Below, in pieces: positions 32,843 to 42,191 of a stretch of 64,000 nt of DNA. The first letter of the stretch is position 1, and each line of letters opens with the position of its first letter. The notes beneath the pieces are model-generated. The model saw nothing but the letters and a program-made list of their open reading frames with translations, was not told where the DNA came from and did no database searches. Made by a program: the position numbers and the translations under genes. The DNA lies in the NCBI RefSeq assembly GCF_027532185.1, contig NZ_JAPZSV010000002.1, positions 458,728 to 522,727 on the forward strand, written 5' to 3'. This DNA is from Hylemonella sp. (GTDB lineage: Bacteria > Pseudomonadota > Gammaproteobacteria > Burkholderiales > Burkholderiaceae_C).

Positions 32843-33748
32843 ATGTCCTCATCAAGCTACGTCGGCCGCTTCGCCCCCTCCCCCACGGGTCCGCTGCATG
32901 CAGGCTCGCTGGTGGCCGCGCTGGCGAGCTGGCTCGATGCGCGGGCGCACGGCGGGCGCTGGCTGGTGCGCATCGAAGACGTGGATGTGCCGCGCTGCGT
33001 GCAGGGTGCGGACCGAACCATCCTGCAGCAGCTGGCCGACTGCGGCCTCACGCCCGACGAAGCGCCGCTCTACCAGTCACGCCGCAGCACGCTCTACCAG
33101 CGCGCCCTCGACATGCTGGTGGAACATCGCCAGGCCTATGCCTGCGCGTGCTCTCGCCGCGACATCGAGGCCGAGCTGCAGCGCCTGGGTCGGGACAAGC
33201 CGCGCCATGGCGAACTCGTCTACCCCGGTACCTGCCGGCCCGAACGCGGTGGCCTGCACGGCAGGCCGGCACGCGCCTGGCGCCTGCAGGCGGTGCCCGG
33301 CACCCTGCTCTGGAACGATCGCCGCCTGGGCCCGCAGGCCCAGGACGTGGAGGCCGAGGTCGGCGACTTCGTGCTCCGGCGCGCCGACGGCTGGTTCGCC
33401 TATCAGCTGGCCGCGGTGGCGGACGATGGCGTGCAGAGCGTGACCGACGTGGTGCGCGGCGAGGATCTGGCCGACAACACCGCGCGCCAGATCCTGCTGC
33501 AAGCCGCCCTGGGCCTGCCGCGCCCGCGTTACCTGCACACGCCGCTGGTGCTCGGCCCCAACGGCGAAAAGCTCAGCAAGCAGAACGGTGCCCAGGCGCT
33601 GGATACGCGTGAGCCGCTGGCCGCACTCAACGCCGCGGCCGCCGTGCTGGGCCTGCAGGTGGGTGGCAGCACCGTGGGCGACTGGCTGGCCTCGGCCACG
33701 CGACAGTGGGCCGAGCGCTGGGGACCGACCGGTAAAATTCCGGGGTGA
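32843..33748 (+). CDS. gluQ: Glutamyl-Q tRNA(Asp) synthetase
   Basis: A 301-residue paralogue of glutamyl-tRNA synthetase lacking the anticodon-binding domain; it glutamylates queuosine in tRNA-Asp. The ATP-site motifs are [14 protein letters not shown] (HIGH-like) at residues 10-23 and [10 protein letters not shown] (KMSKS-like) near residue 238. A zinc site is visible as [12 protein letters not shown] and YPGTCR. It starts immediately after the preceding stop and overlaps trmB by GTGA at 33745-33748. Confidence 0.95.
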   Translation: MSSSSYVGRFAPSPTGPLHAGSLVAALASWLDARAHGGRWLVRIEDVDVPRCVQGADRTILQQLADCGLTPDEAPLYQSRRSTLYQRALDMLVEHRQAYACACSRRDIEAELQRLGRDKPRHGELVYPGTCRPERGGLHGRPARAWRLQAVPGTLLWNDRRLGPQAQDVEAEVGDFVLRRADGWFAYQLAAVADDGVQSVTDVVRGEDLADNTARQILLQAALGLPRPRYLHTPLVLGPNGEKLSKQNGAQALDTREPLAALNAAAAVLGLQVGGSTVGDWLASATRQWAERWGPTGKIPG

Positions 33749-34527
33749 ACGACACCACCCGCCCCACCGCACCCCAGCCGGCGCCCGAGCGCGCCACCGA
33801 AGCGAGCGCCGCCCCCAAGGACCGGCGCCGCCTGCCGCCCCCGGGCGTCGAATTCCCCAAGACCATCAAGAGCTACGTCAAGCGCGCCGGCCGGACCACC
33901 ACGGGCCAGGCCAAGGCGCTCGAAGAGCTGGGGCCGCTCTATGTGCTGCCCTATACCGCCGCGCCGCTGGACCGCGCCGCCGTCTTCGGTACCGACGCGG
34001 CGAACCGCCCGCTGATCCTGGAGATCGGCTTTGGCATGGGCGACGCCACAGCCCACATCGCCGACCTGATGCGCGACACGAACTTCCTGGGCTGCGAGGT
34101 GCACGAGCCCGGCGTGGGCGCCCTGCTCAAGCACATCGGCGAACGCGGGCTCACCAACATCCGCATCCTGCAGCACGACGCCGTCGAGGTGCTGGACCAC
34201 ATGTTGCCCGAGCGCAGCCTGGACGGCGTGCACATCTTCTTCCCCGACCCCTGGCACAAGACCAAGCACCACAAGCGGCGCCTGCTGCAGTCGCCCCTGG
34301 TGGCCAAGCTGGCCGCACGCCTCAAGCCCGGCGGCTATCTGCACTGCGCCACCGACTGGGAACCCTATGCCCAGCAGATGCTGGAGGTGCTGGGCGCCGA
34401 GCCGCTGCTGAAGAACACGGCGGCGGGCTACGCCCTCAAGCCCGAGTACCGCCCGCTGACCAAGTTCGAGAAACGCGGCCTGCGCCTGGGCCATGGCGTC
34501 TGGGACCTGGTCTTTCAACGCGTCTGA
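33745..34527 (+). CDS. trmB: tRNA (guanine(46)-N7)-methyltransferase
   Basis: A 260-residue SAM-dependent methyltransferase. The SAM loop is [12 protein letters not shown] near residue 93, and the family fingerprint [15 protein letters not shown] is near 169. A ~45-residue Pro/Ala-rich N-terminal extension precedes the domain. The start is GTG at 33745, overlapping the gluQ stop. Placing gluQ, trmB and a pseudouridine synthase side by side makes this an RNA-modification cluster. Confidence 0.95.
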   Translation: MNDTTRPTAPQPAPERATEASAAPKDRRRLPPPGVEFPKTIKSYVKRAGRTTTGQAKALEELGPLYVLPYTAAPLDRAAVFGTDAANRPLILEIGFGMGDATAHIADLMRDTNFLGCEVHEPGVGALLKHIGERGLTNIRILQHDAVEVLDHMLPERSLDGVHIFFPDPWHKTKHHKRRLLQSPLVAKLAARLKPGGYLHCATDWEPYAQQMLEVLGAEPLLKNTAAGYALKPEYRPLTKFEKRGLRLGHGVWDLVFQRV

Positions 34528-34538
34528 ACAGACCGGCG

Positions 34539-35465
34539 ATGAGCCGCCCGCCCCATCAGCATCGCCCCCCCATGATCGATGGGGTCAGCGCCAGCTGTGT
34601 GGCCTTGCCCCATGGCCCCTGGCCTCGGCTGATCGACTTCCTCACCGAGCGCCTGCCCGCCGTGAGCGCGGCGCAATGGGCGCAGCGCATGAGCGCGGGC
34701 CGCGTGCTCGACGAAGACGGTGCGACACTGGCGCCCGAAGCGGTTTACGCCCCGGGGCAACGCGTCTACTACTACCGTGAACTCGACGCCGAGCCGGTGA
34801 TTCCTTTCGAGGAGACCATCGTCCACCAGGACGAGCACCTGCTGGTCGCCGACAAGCCGCACTTCCTGCCCGTCACGCCCACAGGCCGCTATGTGCAGCA
34901 GACCCTGCTCGTGCGTCTGAAGCGCCGCACCGGCATCGAGACACTCACGCCCATCCACCGCATCGACCGCGAGACCGCCGGCCTGGTGGTCTTCAGCGTG
35001 CGCCCGCAGGACCGCGACGCCTACCAGCGCCTGTTCCGCCAGCAGCAGGTCGAGAAGGTCTATGAGGCCATCGCCCCGCTGCGCCCCGAGCGGCCCCTGC
35101 CCGCCGTGCACCGCAGCCGCATCGTGGAGGACGAACAGTTTTTCCGCCAGCGTGAAGTGCCGGGCGAGCCCAACAGCGAGACCGCGCTGGAGCTGGTCGA
35201 GGCGCGCGGCACGCTCGCCCTGTACCGCCTGCGCCCGAAAAGCGGCCGCACCCACCAGCTGCGCGTGCACATGAACGCCCTGGGCCGGCCCATCGTCGGC
35301 GACCTCTTCTACCCCGTGGTCGTGCACGGCCCGGGCCATGCGCAGGACGACCTGTCACAGCCCTTGCGCCTGCTCGCCCGCGCCCTGGCCTTCAACGATC
35401 CCGTGAGCGGCCATCCCCGCACGTTCGAAAGCCGGCGCCGGCTCGACTGGCCGGCGCAGCCCTGA
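34539..35465 (+). CDS. RluA-family pseudouridine synthase
   Basis: A 308-residue protein with an N-terminal S4-like RNA-binding part (WPRLIDFLTERLPAVSAAQW) and the pseudouridine synthase domain. The catalytic motif HRIDRETAGLVVF contains the active Asp, and RTHQLRVHMNALGRPI is the RluA-type C-terminal motif. Whether it modifies 23S rRNA or tRNA cannot be told. The ATG at 34539 follows trmB by 11 bases; a second in-frame ATG near 34572 is possible. Confidence 0.92.
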   Translation: MSRPPHQHRPPMIDGVSASCVALPHGPWPRLIDFLTERLPAVSAAQWAQRMSAGRVLDEDGATLAPEAVYAPGQRVYYYRELDAEPVIPFEETIVHQDEHLLVADKPHFLPVTPTGRYVQQTLLVRLKRRTGIETLTPIHRIDRETAGLVVFSVRPQDRDAYQRLFRQQQVEKVYEAIAPLRPERPLPAVHRSRIVEDEQFFRQREVPGEPNSETALELVEARGTLALYRLRPKSGRTHQLRVHMNALGRPIVGDLFYPVVVHGPGHAQDDLSQPLRLLARALAFNDPVSGHPRTFESRRRLDWPAQP

Positions 35466-35617
35466 GCGCCGCCGGCAATCGGGACGTCCTATAGGGCCAT
35501 CACTTTTTCCGATGGCTCCTCCGTAAAAACCAGCGTCCTGTGCACGCGCCGGGTTCCTATACTGCGAGGCACCCCGCAGCCCGCCCTCCGGCGGGCCCTG
35601 CCGATTCAGGAGACCCC

Positions 35618-36583
35618 ATGAAACTCAAGACCTTCGCCCTGGCCCTGGGCGCCCTGTGTGCCACGGCCCCGGCCCTGGCCCAGAACTACCCGAGCAAGCC
35701 CATCACCATGGTCGTGGGCTTTGCCGCCGGCGGCGCCACCGACACCGTGGCCCGCATCATCGCCAAGCACCTGGGCGACGAGCTCAAGACCAGCGTGGTG
35801 GTGGAGAACAAGGCCGGTGCCGGCGGCAACATCGCCACCGACTTCGTGGCCCGCGCCGAGGGCGACGGCCACACCCTCCTGCTGGGTAGCGTGGGTTCGC
35901 TCACCGTGGCCCCGCACCTGGTGGCCAGGCTGCCCTACAAGCCGCTGCAGGATTTCGCGCCCGTGACCATGGCCGTGGTCTTCTCCAACGTGCTGGTCGT
36001 CAAGCCCGATCTGCCGGTCAAGAACCTGGCCGACTACATCAAGCTCGCCAAGGAACAGCCCGGCCGTCTCACCTACGCCTCGCCCGGCATCGGCGGCGCC
36101 GGCCACCTGGCGGGTGAACTGCTCAAGCTGCGCGCCGGCATCGATGTCACCCATGTGGCCTACAAGGGCGGTGGCCCGGCCATGCTGGGCCTGCTCGGCG
36201 GCGAGGTCGACTCCTTCATGTCCACGCCGCCCACGGCCGGCCCGCACATTAAGACCGGCAAGGTCCGCGCCCTGGCCACCACCGGCGCCAAGCGCGACCC
36301 GCTGATGCCCGACGTGCCCACCGTGGCCGAGCAGGGCTACCCCGGCTTCGACACCCTGAACTGGTACGCCTATGTGGTGCCGGTCAAGACCCCCAAGCCC
36401 GTGATCGACAAGCTCAACCAGGCGCTGGTCAAGATCCTCAAGGATCCAGACGTGACCAAGGAGCTGGAGCTCAAGGGTCTGTCGCCCAGCCCCAGCACCC
36501 CGGCCGAACTCGCGGCCTACATGAAGCGTGAGTACGACACCTGGGCCGAGGTGGTGAAGAAGGCCGGCATCAAGCCCGAGTAA
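35618..36583 (+). CDS. Bug/TctC-family tripartite tricarboxylate transporter substrate-binding protein
   Basis: A 321-residue periplasmic binding protein. The signal peptide is MKLKTFALALGALCATAPAL with cleavage near ALA-Q. The family signatures are YPSKPITMVVGFAAGGATD, VVVENKAGAGGNIA and the later YPGFDTLNWYAYVVP. No TctA/TctB membrane genes are adjacent, as is common for the expanded Bug family in Burkholderiales. The ATG at 35618 has AGGAGA upstream. It precedes the thiolase gene by 100 bases. Ligands of the family are mostly carboxylic acids; none can be chosen. Confidence 0.93.
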   Translation: MKLKTFALALGALCATAPALAQNYPSKPITMVVGFAAGGATDTVARIIAKHLGDELKTSVVVENKAGAGGNIATDFVARAEGDGHTLLLGSVGSLTVAPHLVARLPYKPLQDFAPVTMAVVFSNVLVVKPDLPVKNLADYIKLAKEQPGRLTYASPGIGGAGHLAGELLKLRAGIDVTHVAYKGGGPAMLGLLGGEVDSFMSTPPTAGPHIKTGKVRALATTGAKRDPLMPDVPTVAEQGYPGFDTLNWYAYVVPVKTPKPVIDKLNQALVKILKDPDVTKELELKGLSPSPSTPAELAAYMKREYDTWAEVVKKAGIKPE

Positions 36584-36683
36584 GCCCTCTAGGCGATTCA
36601 CCTGCCGCGGGCCTGCAGCGATGCGGGCCCGTTCGCTTTTGGCAGCGCTACACTGCGCCGTTCCCGCACGTCACGGAGTTGCC

Positions 36684-37868
36684 ATGGGCCAGAACGTCCT
36701 CGTTGCCGGTGTCGGCATGATCCCCTTCGCCAAGCCCGGCGCCCACCGCCCCTACCCCGAGATGGCCGCCGAGGCTACGCGTGCCGCGCTGGCCGATGCC
36801 GGGCTGGACTACGCCCGGGTACAGCAGGCCTATGTGGGCTATGTCTATGGTGACTCCACCGCGGGCCAGCGCGCGCTCTATGAAGTCGGCCTGAGCGGCA
36901 TCCCCATCGTCAACGTCAACAACAACTGCTCCACCGGTTCCACCGCGCTCTACCTCGCGCGCCAGGCCGTGGCCAGCGGCGCGGCCGATTGCGTGCTGGC
37001 CCTGGGCTTCGAGCACATGAACCCAGGCGCACTCGGCGCGGTCTTCCAAGACCGGCCCTCGCCCTTCGACCGCTTCGACAACGCCACCGAGGAACTCGTG
37101 GGCCATGCCGAGATTCCGCTCGCGCTGCGCTACTTCGGCGGCGCGGGTCTGGCCCACATGCAGCAGTACGGGACCAAACTCGAGACCTTTGCCGCCATCC
37201 GCGCCAAAGCCAGCCGCCACGCCGCACACAACCCTCTGGCCCTGTTCCGCAAAGAGGTCACGACCGAAGAGGTTTTGGCCGCGCCCATGCTCTGGGACGG
37301 CGTCATGACCCGCCTCATGGCCTGCCCACCCACCTGCGGTGCCGCCGCGGCTATCGTCTGCTCAGAGGCCTACGCGCAGCAGCACGGCCTGGACCGCAGC
37401 GTGCGCATCCGCGCCCAGGCCATGACCACCGACACGAAGCAGACCTTCGAGGCGCGCGACATGCGCGAGGTCGTCGGCTTCTCCATGGCCAAGGAAGCGG
37501 CACGCCAGGTCTATGAAAGTGCGGGCATCGGCCCGGAGGATGTGGACGTGGTCGAGTTGCACGACTGCTTCGCCCACAACGAACTCATCAGCTACGAGGC
37601 CCTGGGCCTGTGCCCCGAGGGCGGCGCCGAGAAGTTCGTGATGGACGGCGACAACAGCTACGGCGGCCGTTATGTCACCAACCCCTCGGGCGGCCTGCTG
37701 AGCAAGGGCCACCCGCTGGGCGCCACGGGCCTGGCCCAGTGCACTGAGCTCGTGCAGCAGCTGCGCGGCCAGGCCGGTGCGCGCCAGGTGCGAGATGCCC
37801 GGCTGGCCCTGCAGCACAACCTGGGCCTGGGCGGGGCCTGCGTGGTCACGCTCTACGAAAAAACCTGA
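36684..37868 (+). CDS. SCP2-type thiolase / lipid-transfer protein
   Basis: A 394-residue thiolase-fold protein with the nucleophile Cys82 in NVNNNCSTGS, HDCFAHNE near residue 293, and GHPLGATGLAQ near the C-terminus. These belong to the SCP-x/SCP2 thiolase group that cleaves 3-oxoacyl-CoA in sterol or branched-chain breakdown; many bacterial members are called lipid-transfer proteins. The ATG at 36684 gives the normal family start GVGMIPFAKPG. A truncated copy of its last 45 codons occurs at 38705. Confidence 0.9.
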   Translation: MGQNVLVAGVGMIPFAKPGAHRPYPEMAAEATRAALADAGLDYARVQQAYVGYVYGDSTAGQRALYEVGLSGIPIVNVNNNCSTGSTALYLARQAVASGAADCVLALGFEHMNPGALGAVFQDRPSPFDRFDNATEELVGHAEIPLALRYFGGAGLAHMQQYGTKLETFAAIRAKASRHAAHNPLALFRKEVTTEEVLAAPMLWDGVMTRLMACPPTCGAAAAIVCSEAYAQQHGLDRSVRIRAQAMTTDTKQTFEARDMREVVGFSMAKEAARQVYESAGIGPEDVDVVELHDCFAHNELISYEALGLCPEGGAEKFVMDGDNSYGGRYVTNPSGGLLSKGHPLGATGLAQCTELVQQLRGQAGARQVRDARLALQHNLGLGGACVVTLYEKT

Positions 37869-37897
37869 ACCCGCACTGCACAGAGGAGGACACCCCC

Positions 37898-38134
37898 ATG
37901 AGCCAGGAACAACATCTGCACCTGCAGCACAGCGAATCCGTCGTGGCCCAGATGTCGGCCACCGTCTTCGCGGCCTTCGTGCGCAACCAGGTCGTGACCG
38001 AGGCCAACGAGGACGCGCTGATTGACAAGGCCGTCTCCATCGCCGCGCGACTGGCCAGCCGCGCCGAGAAGCACGTCAAGAGTGACCAAGAGTGGGTGCA
38101 GAAGGACAGCGGCACCGCGTTTCTCGGCGGCTGA
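37898..38134 (+). CDS. Small hypothetical protein
   Basis: A 78-residue soluble, helical-looking protein with no motif I recognise. A very good ribosome-binding site (GAGGAGG) precedes the ATG and codon use matches the local high GC, so it is likely expressed. It follows the thiolase by 29 bases and may be its operon partner. Confidence 0.65.
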   Translation: MSQEQHLHLQHSESVVAQMSATVFAAFVRNQVVTEANEDALIDKAVSIAARLASRAEKHVKSDQEWVQKDSGTAFLGG

Positions 38135-38154
38135 GGCGCAGCGGAAACGATCTG

Positions 38155-38694
38155 ATGAGCTTGTTCTCGCCTGTAGTCTCACTGCTGTCGATCCGACCAT
38201 CCTGGCAATATGACGGCGACTATTTCTTTGCCAGGACATCAACGGCGCTGAGGCTTCTGACGCTGTTCGGCTACGAAAGACGACTGCTGATCAACAGGCC
38301 GGCGAAGATGATGCGCCTGTCGGTGACCCGATGGTGGTTCTTTCGGGACATCACCGAACTCCCGACCCAGGGCGTCCGAGGCGTCCTGTATAGCTACAAG
38401 GACTTTGGCACGAGCTGGTCCGTCAGCCCCTTCTGGATGGGCAGAACCGACGCCGTGGAAGTTTTCTCCGTCGGGCTGGCATTGACCGGCCCCGTGGAGC
38501 AGATACCCTTGTTCGCCTTTGTCGGCGAAGGCAGCACCGAAACCGGATGGCAAGGGGTCATCCTCGGGGGCGACAGCGTTCTTGACGCCCGTGGTGCTCA
38601 GACGGAAGACAGCAGAAAATTTGTGGACAAGCTATGCCACGCATTGGGCGTGGGCATCCTTGTTCCTGGGCAGTTTCGGAGTCCCGGGCACTAG
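38155..38694 (+). CDS. Hypothetical protein, atypical composition
   Basis: A 179-residue protein from the ATG at 38155. It is clearly less GC-rich than its neighbours and rich in aromatic residues ([28 protein letters not shown]). It looks like a beta-rich soluble domain; a PH-like fold is a guess. It ends with a conserved-looking segment around [15 protein letters not shown]. It sits between the small gene at 37898 and a leftover thiolase 3' end, so it was probably brought in or exposed by recombination. There is no secretion signal. Confidence 0.6.
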   Translation: MSLFSPVVSLLSIRPSWQYDGDYFFARTSTALRLLTLFGYERRLLINRPAKMMRLSVTRWWFFRDITELPTQGVRGVLYSYKDFGTSWSVSPFWMGRTDAVEVFSVGLALTGPVEQIPLFAFVGEGSTETGWQGVILGGDSVLDARGAQTEDSRKFVDKLCHALGVGILVPGQFRSPGH

Positions 38695-38704
38695 CCTGCG
38701 CGAG

Positions 38705-38842
38705 CTGGCGCAATGCACCGAGCTTGTGCAGCAGCTGCGCGACCACGCCGGCGCCCGCCAGGTGCAGGACGCACGCCTGGCCCTGCCGCACAACCTCGGC
38801 CTGGGCAGGGCCTGCGTGGTCACGCTCTACGAGCGCGCCTGA
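38705..38842 (+). pseudogene. Remnant of a second SCP2-type thiolase gene (3' end only)
   Basis: The last 45 codons before the stop at 38842 encode a near copy of the C-terminus of the thiolase at 36684 ([12 protein letters not shown] start, LYERA end): 38 of 45 residues are identical by direct comparison. The homology begins abruptly at about 38705, and no catalytic region remains upstream, where the atypical ORF 38155 lies. This is a truncated duplicate, not a functional gene. Confidence 0.85.
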
Positions 38843-38845
38843 AAT

Positions 38846-38870
38846 AAAAAAAGCCCCTCGCAAGAGGGGC
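38846..38870 (-). terminator. Rho-independent terminator of fasciclin gene
   Basis: On the minus strand: GCCCCTC-TTGC-GAGGGGC followed by seven T. It lies about 24 bases after the fasciclin stop. Confidence 0.88.
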
Positions 38871-38894
38871 CAAGTGGAGCACCCACGGAGGGGA

Positions 38895-39350
38895 TTACTT
38901 CGGCAGCACCACGCTGTCGATCACATGGATCACGCCGTTGTCGGTCACGATGTCGGTCTTCACCACGTTGGCGTTGTCAACCTTGACGCCGCCCATGGTG
39001 CTGACGGTCAGCTCGGAGCCCTGCACGGTCTTGACCTTGCCGGCCTTGACATCCTTGGCCATCACCTTGCCCGGCACCACGTGGTAGGTCAGCACCTTGG
39101 TCAGCGCGGCCTTGTCCTTGAGCAGGGCTTCGAGCTGGGCCTTGGGGATCTTGGCGAAGGCTTCGTCGGTGGGGGCGAACACGGTGAACGGGCCCGGGCC
39201 CTTGAGCGTGTCCACCAGGCCGGCGGCCTGCACGGCCGTCACCAGGGTCTTGAAGGAACCGGCCGACACAGCGGTGTCAACGATATCGGCCGCTTGAGCG
39301 CTCAACGCGCCCAGGCCCAGCAGGGAAGCAATCAGGACTTTCTTCATCAC
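38895..39350 (-). CDS. Fasciclin domain protein, secreted
   Basis: A 151-residue protein with a signal peptide ([20 protein letters not shown]) and one FAS1 domain. The H1 motif [15 protein letters not shown] is near residue 55 and the H2 region [15 protein letters not shown] is near 88; the end [16 protein letters not shown] is typical. FAS1 domains mediate adhesion and are frequent as single-domain periplasmic proteins; no enzyme function is known. It has its own terminator and is divergent from the TetR gene at 39514. Confidence 0.93.
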   Translation of the reverse strand: MMKKVLIASLLGLGALSAQAADIVDTAVSAGSFKTLVTAVQAAGLVDTLKGPGPFTVFAPTDEAFAKIPKAQLEALLKDKAALTKVLTYHVVPGKVMAKDVKAGKVKTVQGSELTVSTMGGVKVDNANVVKTDIVTDNGVIHVIDSVVLPK

Positions 39351-39440
39351 GGACTCCAGTGTTGAAAGGGTTGGGGAATCCCGTCGAGGGATGCGCCATG
39401 GCGACGGCGCGAGCGAATCATAACCGTTTAGTTTGTTTTG

Positions 39441-39472
39441 ATACTAATCAGTATAATAACTAACTATTCAGT
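39441..39472. promoter_or_regulatory. Putative TetR operator and promoter region
   Basis: The AT-rich gap between fasciclin and TetR genes holds the dyad ATACT-AATC-AGTAT (39441-39454), direct repeats ACTAATCAGT and ACTATTCAGT 20 bases apart, and TATAAT at 39452-39457. The arrangement fits an autoregulated TetR promoter that could also control the fasciclin gene. Confidence 0.5.
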
Positions 39473-39513
39473 GTGGATATAGTCCAGGCTGTTACTGGCG
39501 CTTACAAACAACC

Positions 39514-40149
39514 ATGAGCTCGACTGCCCTCAAGACCTCTGCGGCCCCGGCCCGACGCAGCTTCCGTGAACAGATGCATCTGGCCCGCGAGGACGCCATC
39601 GTGCAGGCCGTCAACCGCCTGCTCGCGGAAAAAGGCTTTGACGCGATGACCGTGGACGAGGTCGCCGCAGAGGTGGGGATCGCCAAGGCCAGCCTGTACC
39701 GGCACTTTCCCAGCAAGGAAGACCTGGCCGCCGAGGCCATGGTGCGCACGCTGGAACGGGCCCAGGCCTTTCTCGACACCGTCGATGGCACGCTGCCCCC
39801 GCTGCAGCGCCTGCAAGGCGCTGTGCGCTGGATGCTGCAGATCCAGCTGCAAGGCCAGATGCCTTCGCTGCCCAGCGCCAACTCCAGCCTGCGCGCCACG
39901 CTGATGGCACATCGCGGCTACATGGACCGGCTCATGGCGGTCAGCGAAACCCTGGGGACGTGGATCGAGGCGGCCCAGGCCGCCGGCAGTCTGGACGCCA
40001 CGCTGCCACCCGTCGTCGTGCTCTACACGCTGTATGCGCGCGCCTGCGATCCGGTGCCCGGTTTCCTGCGCAGCACGGGTGAGTACAGCGACGAGCAGAT
40101 CATCGACCTGATGCTGCGCACCTGTTTCCAGGGCCTGGCCGCGCGCTGA
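39514..40149 (+). CDS. TetR-family transcriptional regulator
   Basis: A 211-residue regulator with the TetR helix-turn-helix near residues 45-70 (MTVDEVAAEVGIAKASLYRH, then FPSKEDL). The C-terminal ligand domain is not specific enough to name an inducer. It is divergent from the fasciclin gene; likely targets are itself and possibly fasciclin. Confidence 0.93.
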   Translation: MSSTALKTSAAPARRSFREQMHLAREDAIVQAVNRLLAEKGFDAMTVDEVAAEVGIAKASLYRHFPSKEDLAAEAMVRTLERAQAFLDTVDGTLPPLQRLQGAVRWMLQIQLQGQMPSLPSANSSLRATLMAHRGYMDRLMAVSETLGTWIEAAQAAGSLDATLPPVVVLYTLYARACDPVPGFLRSTGEYSDEQIIDLMLRTCFQGLAAR

Positions 40150-40155
40150 GATCGC

Positions 40156-40452
40156 TCAGGTCGAGGGGCCGAGCCAGCCGTCCAGGCGCTGCTGCAGCTC
40201 GGCCTCGATGCGCCCACGGTAGGCGCTGAGCAAAAAACCCAGGGTGAGCTGCAGCTCGAAGGCCTCGCCGCTGACACGCAGGCGGCCCTGCAGACCCGGG
40301 CGCTCGAAGGTGACGTGGTGCCGGCCCTCGCCGGACTCGACCGTGCAGTGCAAGCCCCAGTCCTGCTCGGCCCGCGTCTGCCAGTCCTGGGCCAGGCCCA
40401 GGGCGGCGTCCCATCCCAGACCATGGGTGCGGTGGATGTGTATCTCAGCCAT
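40156..40452 (-). CDS. Polyhydroxyalkanoic acid system family protein
   Basis: A 98-residue protein that starts MAEIHIHRTHGLGWDAA, the typical beginning of the PHA granule-region family (PHA_gran_rgn). The predicted fold is a short alpha-beta domain ending in LLSAYRGRIEAELQQRLDGWL. Its exact role at PHA granules is not established. The stop is six bases from the TetR stop (convergent). Longer frames to 40722 are shadows of the HDOD gene. Confidence 0.85.
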   Translation of the reverse strand: MAEIHIHRTHGLGWDAALGLAQDWQTRAEQDWGLHCTVESGEGRHHVTFERPGLQGRLRVSGEAFELQLTLGFLLSAYRGRIEAELQQRLDGWLGPST

Positions 40453-40555
40453 GGTGTGCAGCTTAGCGACGGCACAGGCCCTGCGCATGCTGTGGGGCCA
40501 TCCCGGCCCCGTCGTGCAGCCGGGGTCTATCATGCGGGGCCAGTCACACACCGCC

Positions 40556-41398
40556 ATGCAACTCGAACGCCTGCTCGAAGCCCCGGGCGCCCTGCCCAGC
40601 ATCCCCCGCGTCATCGCCCTCGTGCTCAACGAACTGGAGCAGGAGGCGCCCGACCTCATGCGCGTCAGCAGCTTGCTGACCGACGAACCCGTGATGACGG
40701 CACGCCTGCTGCAGCTGGCCAACTCGGCGCGCTACCAGCTCAGCCAGCGCATCGGCACCGTGCCCCAGGCCCTGGCCGTGCTCGGCCTGGGCGAGGTGCG
40801 CGAGATGCTCATGCTCGCCGCCGTGGCCAGTGCCTTTCGCCGTGTGGGGGCGGTCGACATGCGCCAGTTCTGGCGCTACAGCCTCAACACCGTGCGGCTC
40901 ATGCGGCAACTCGCCCGCAGCCGGGCCAGCCTGCTGCGACTGTCCACCACCTCGCCGCACACGGTGGGCCTGGTCCATGCGCTCGGCGAGCTGGTCATGC
41001 AACGCGGCCTACCGCAGCAGATGGCCCTGCTCAACCAGCACTACGACATCTTTGCGCCCGACCGCGCCGTGGCCGAACACCGTCTGCTCGGCTACTCCTA
41101 CGCACAGGTCGGTGCCGGCTTCGCGCGCGCCTGGCATCTGCCGCAGGAGCTCACGCGCGTCGTCGAGCAGCACGACACGCCCTTCACGCAAGGCGGCAGC
41201 TACGAACCGCTCGCGGCCATGCTGCACATGGCGGCCTGGCGCTGCCGCGCGCGGGAGATGAACTACGACGAGCACGCCCTGGCCGAAAGCTACCCCGAGA
41301 TCGCCGCGCTGGCCCTGCGCCTGCAGCTGCAGGAGGTGCTGGTGCACGACCCGGTGGAGTGGGCCAGCGAATCCGATGTCGATGCCCTGACGGCCTGA
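40556..41398 (+). CDS. HDOD domain protein
   Basis: A 280-residue protein, essentially one HDOD domain: [18 protein letters not shown] near residue 12, [20 protein letters not shown] near 50, and [15 protein letters not shown] near 138 in place of the HD site. It is a paralogue of the protein at 452. The ATG at 40556 gives the normal family length. The acylphosphatase gene follows after 22 bases, probably in one transcript. Confidence 0.88.
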   Translation: MQLERLLEAPGALPSIPRVIALVLNELEQEAPDLMRVSSLLTDEPVMTARLLQLANSARYQLSQRIGTVPQALAVLGLGEVREMLMLAAVASAFRRVGAVDMRQFWRYSLNTVRLMRQLARSRASLLRLSTTSPHTVGLVHALGELVMQRGLPQQMALLNQHYDIFAPDRAVAEHRLLGYSYAQVGAGFARAWHLPQELTRVVEQHDTPFTQGGSYEPLAAMLHMAAWRCRAREMNYDEHALAESYPEIAALALRLQLQEVLVHDPVEWASESDVDALTA

Positions 41399-41420
41399 AC
41401 AGGGCCTCTCCACACACACC

Positions 41421-41705
41421 ATGTCGTATCTGGCACGTCACCTCGATATCCGGGGCCAGGTCCAGGGCGTCGGCTACCGCTGGTCCATGACGCAGGAAGC
41501 GCAGCGGCTGGGCGTGAGCGGCTGGGTGCGCAACCGCGCCGATGGTTCAGTGGAAGCGGTGCTGAGCGGCCCGACCCCGGCCGTCGAAGCGCTGACCCTC
41601 TGGGCTCGGCGCGGCCCGCCCGGGGCGCGCGTCACGGCCGTGCAGATGCAGCCCCTGCCGGCCGACACCGCCTTCGAAGGCTTCGAGCAGCGACCGAGCG
41701 TCTGA
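41421..41705 (+). CDS. acyP: Acylphosphatase
   Basis: A 94-residue enzyme that hydrolyses carboxyl phosphates. Catalytic Arg in [10 protein letters not shown] (residues 12-21) and Asn in [11 protein letters not shown] are both present. It lies 22 bases after the HDOD gene on the same strand; its stop is six bases from the convergent universal stress gene. Confidence 0.95.
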   Translation: MSYLARHLDIRGQVQGVGYRWSMTQEAQRLGVSGWVRNRADGSVEAVLSGPTPAVEALTLWARRGPPGARVTAVQMQPLPADTAFEGFEQRPSV

Positions 41706-41711
41706 ACACCG

Positions 41712-42149
41712 TTAACGCGTGATGACGACCAGCACGCTGCAGGACGCGATCTCGATCAGCGCCTTGGACACCGAGCCGCGCCACCAGCGCGCCGCCCAGC
41801 CCTCCAGGTGTTTGTGCCCCACCACGATGAGGTCGGCCCCGATGCGCTCGGCTGTGCGTGCGAGCTCCTGCACCGGGTCGCCCACCACCACCTCGCCCCG
41901 GACCTGCAGGCCACTGTCGCGCAGCTTGCGCACGCCCTCCTCCAGCACCTCCTGGTAGCGCTGCTTCTCGACCTCTTCGAGTCGCGCATCGTAGACACCA
42001 CCCTCGGGGCCGATGGCCGCGATCGGCGGCGGCATCACGGCCACCAGCGCCAGCTCGGCCTGGCTCCATTGCGCCACTTCACGGCTGTCCAGCAAGGCCT
42101 TCTGGCCCGAGGCCGAACCGTCGTATCCCAACAAGATGCGCTTGTACAT
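41712..42149 (-). CDS. Universal stress protein UspA family
   Basis: A 145-residue single-domain Usp. The start is YKRILLGYDGS, and the C-terminal ATP-binding pattern G-x2-G-x9-G-S appears in modified form as VVGHKHLEGW and RGSVSKAL. It is on the same strand as, and 42 bases after, the histidine kinase gene, so it may belong to the two-component operon. Confidence 0.9.
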   Translation of the reverse strand: MYKRILLGYDGSASGQKALLDSREVAQWSQAELALVAVMPPPIAAIGPEGGVYDARLEEVEKQRYQEVLEEGVRKLRDSGLQVRGEVVVGDPVQELARTAERIGADLIVVGHKHLEGWAARWWRGSVSKALIEIASCSVLVVITR

Positions 42150-42191
42150 GGCAGGACTCCTTTTTCTTGGGTGACTGATCTCGCTGGCATC

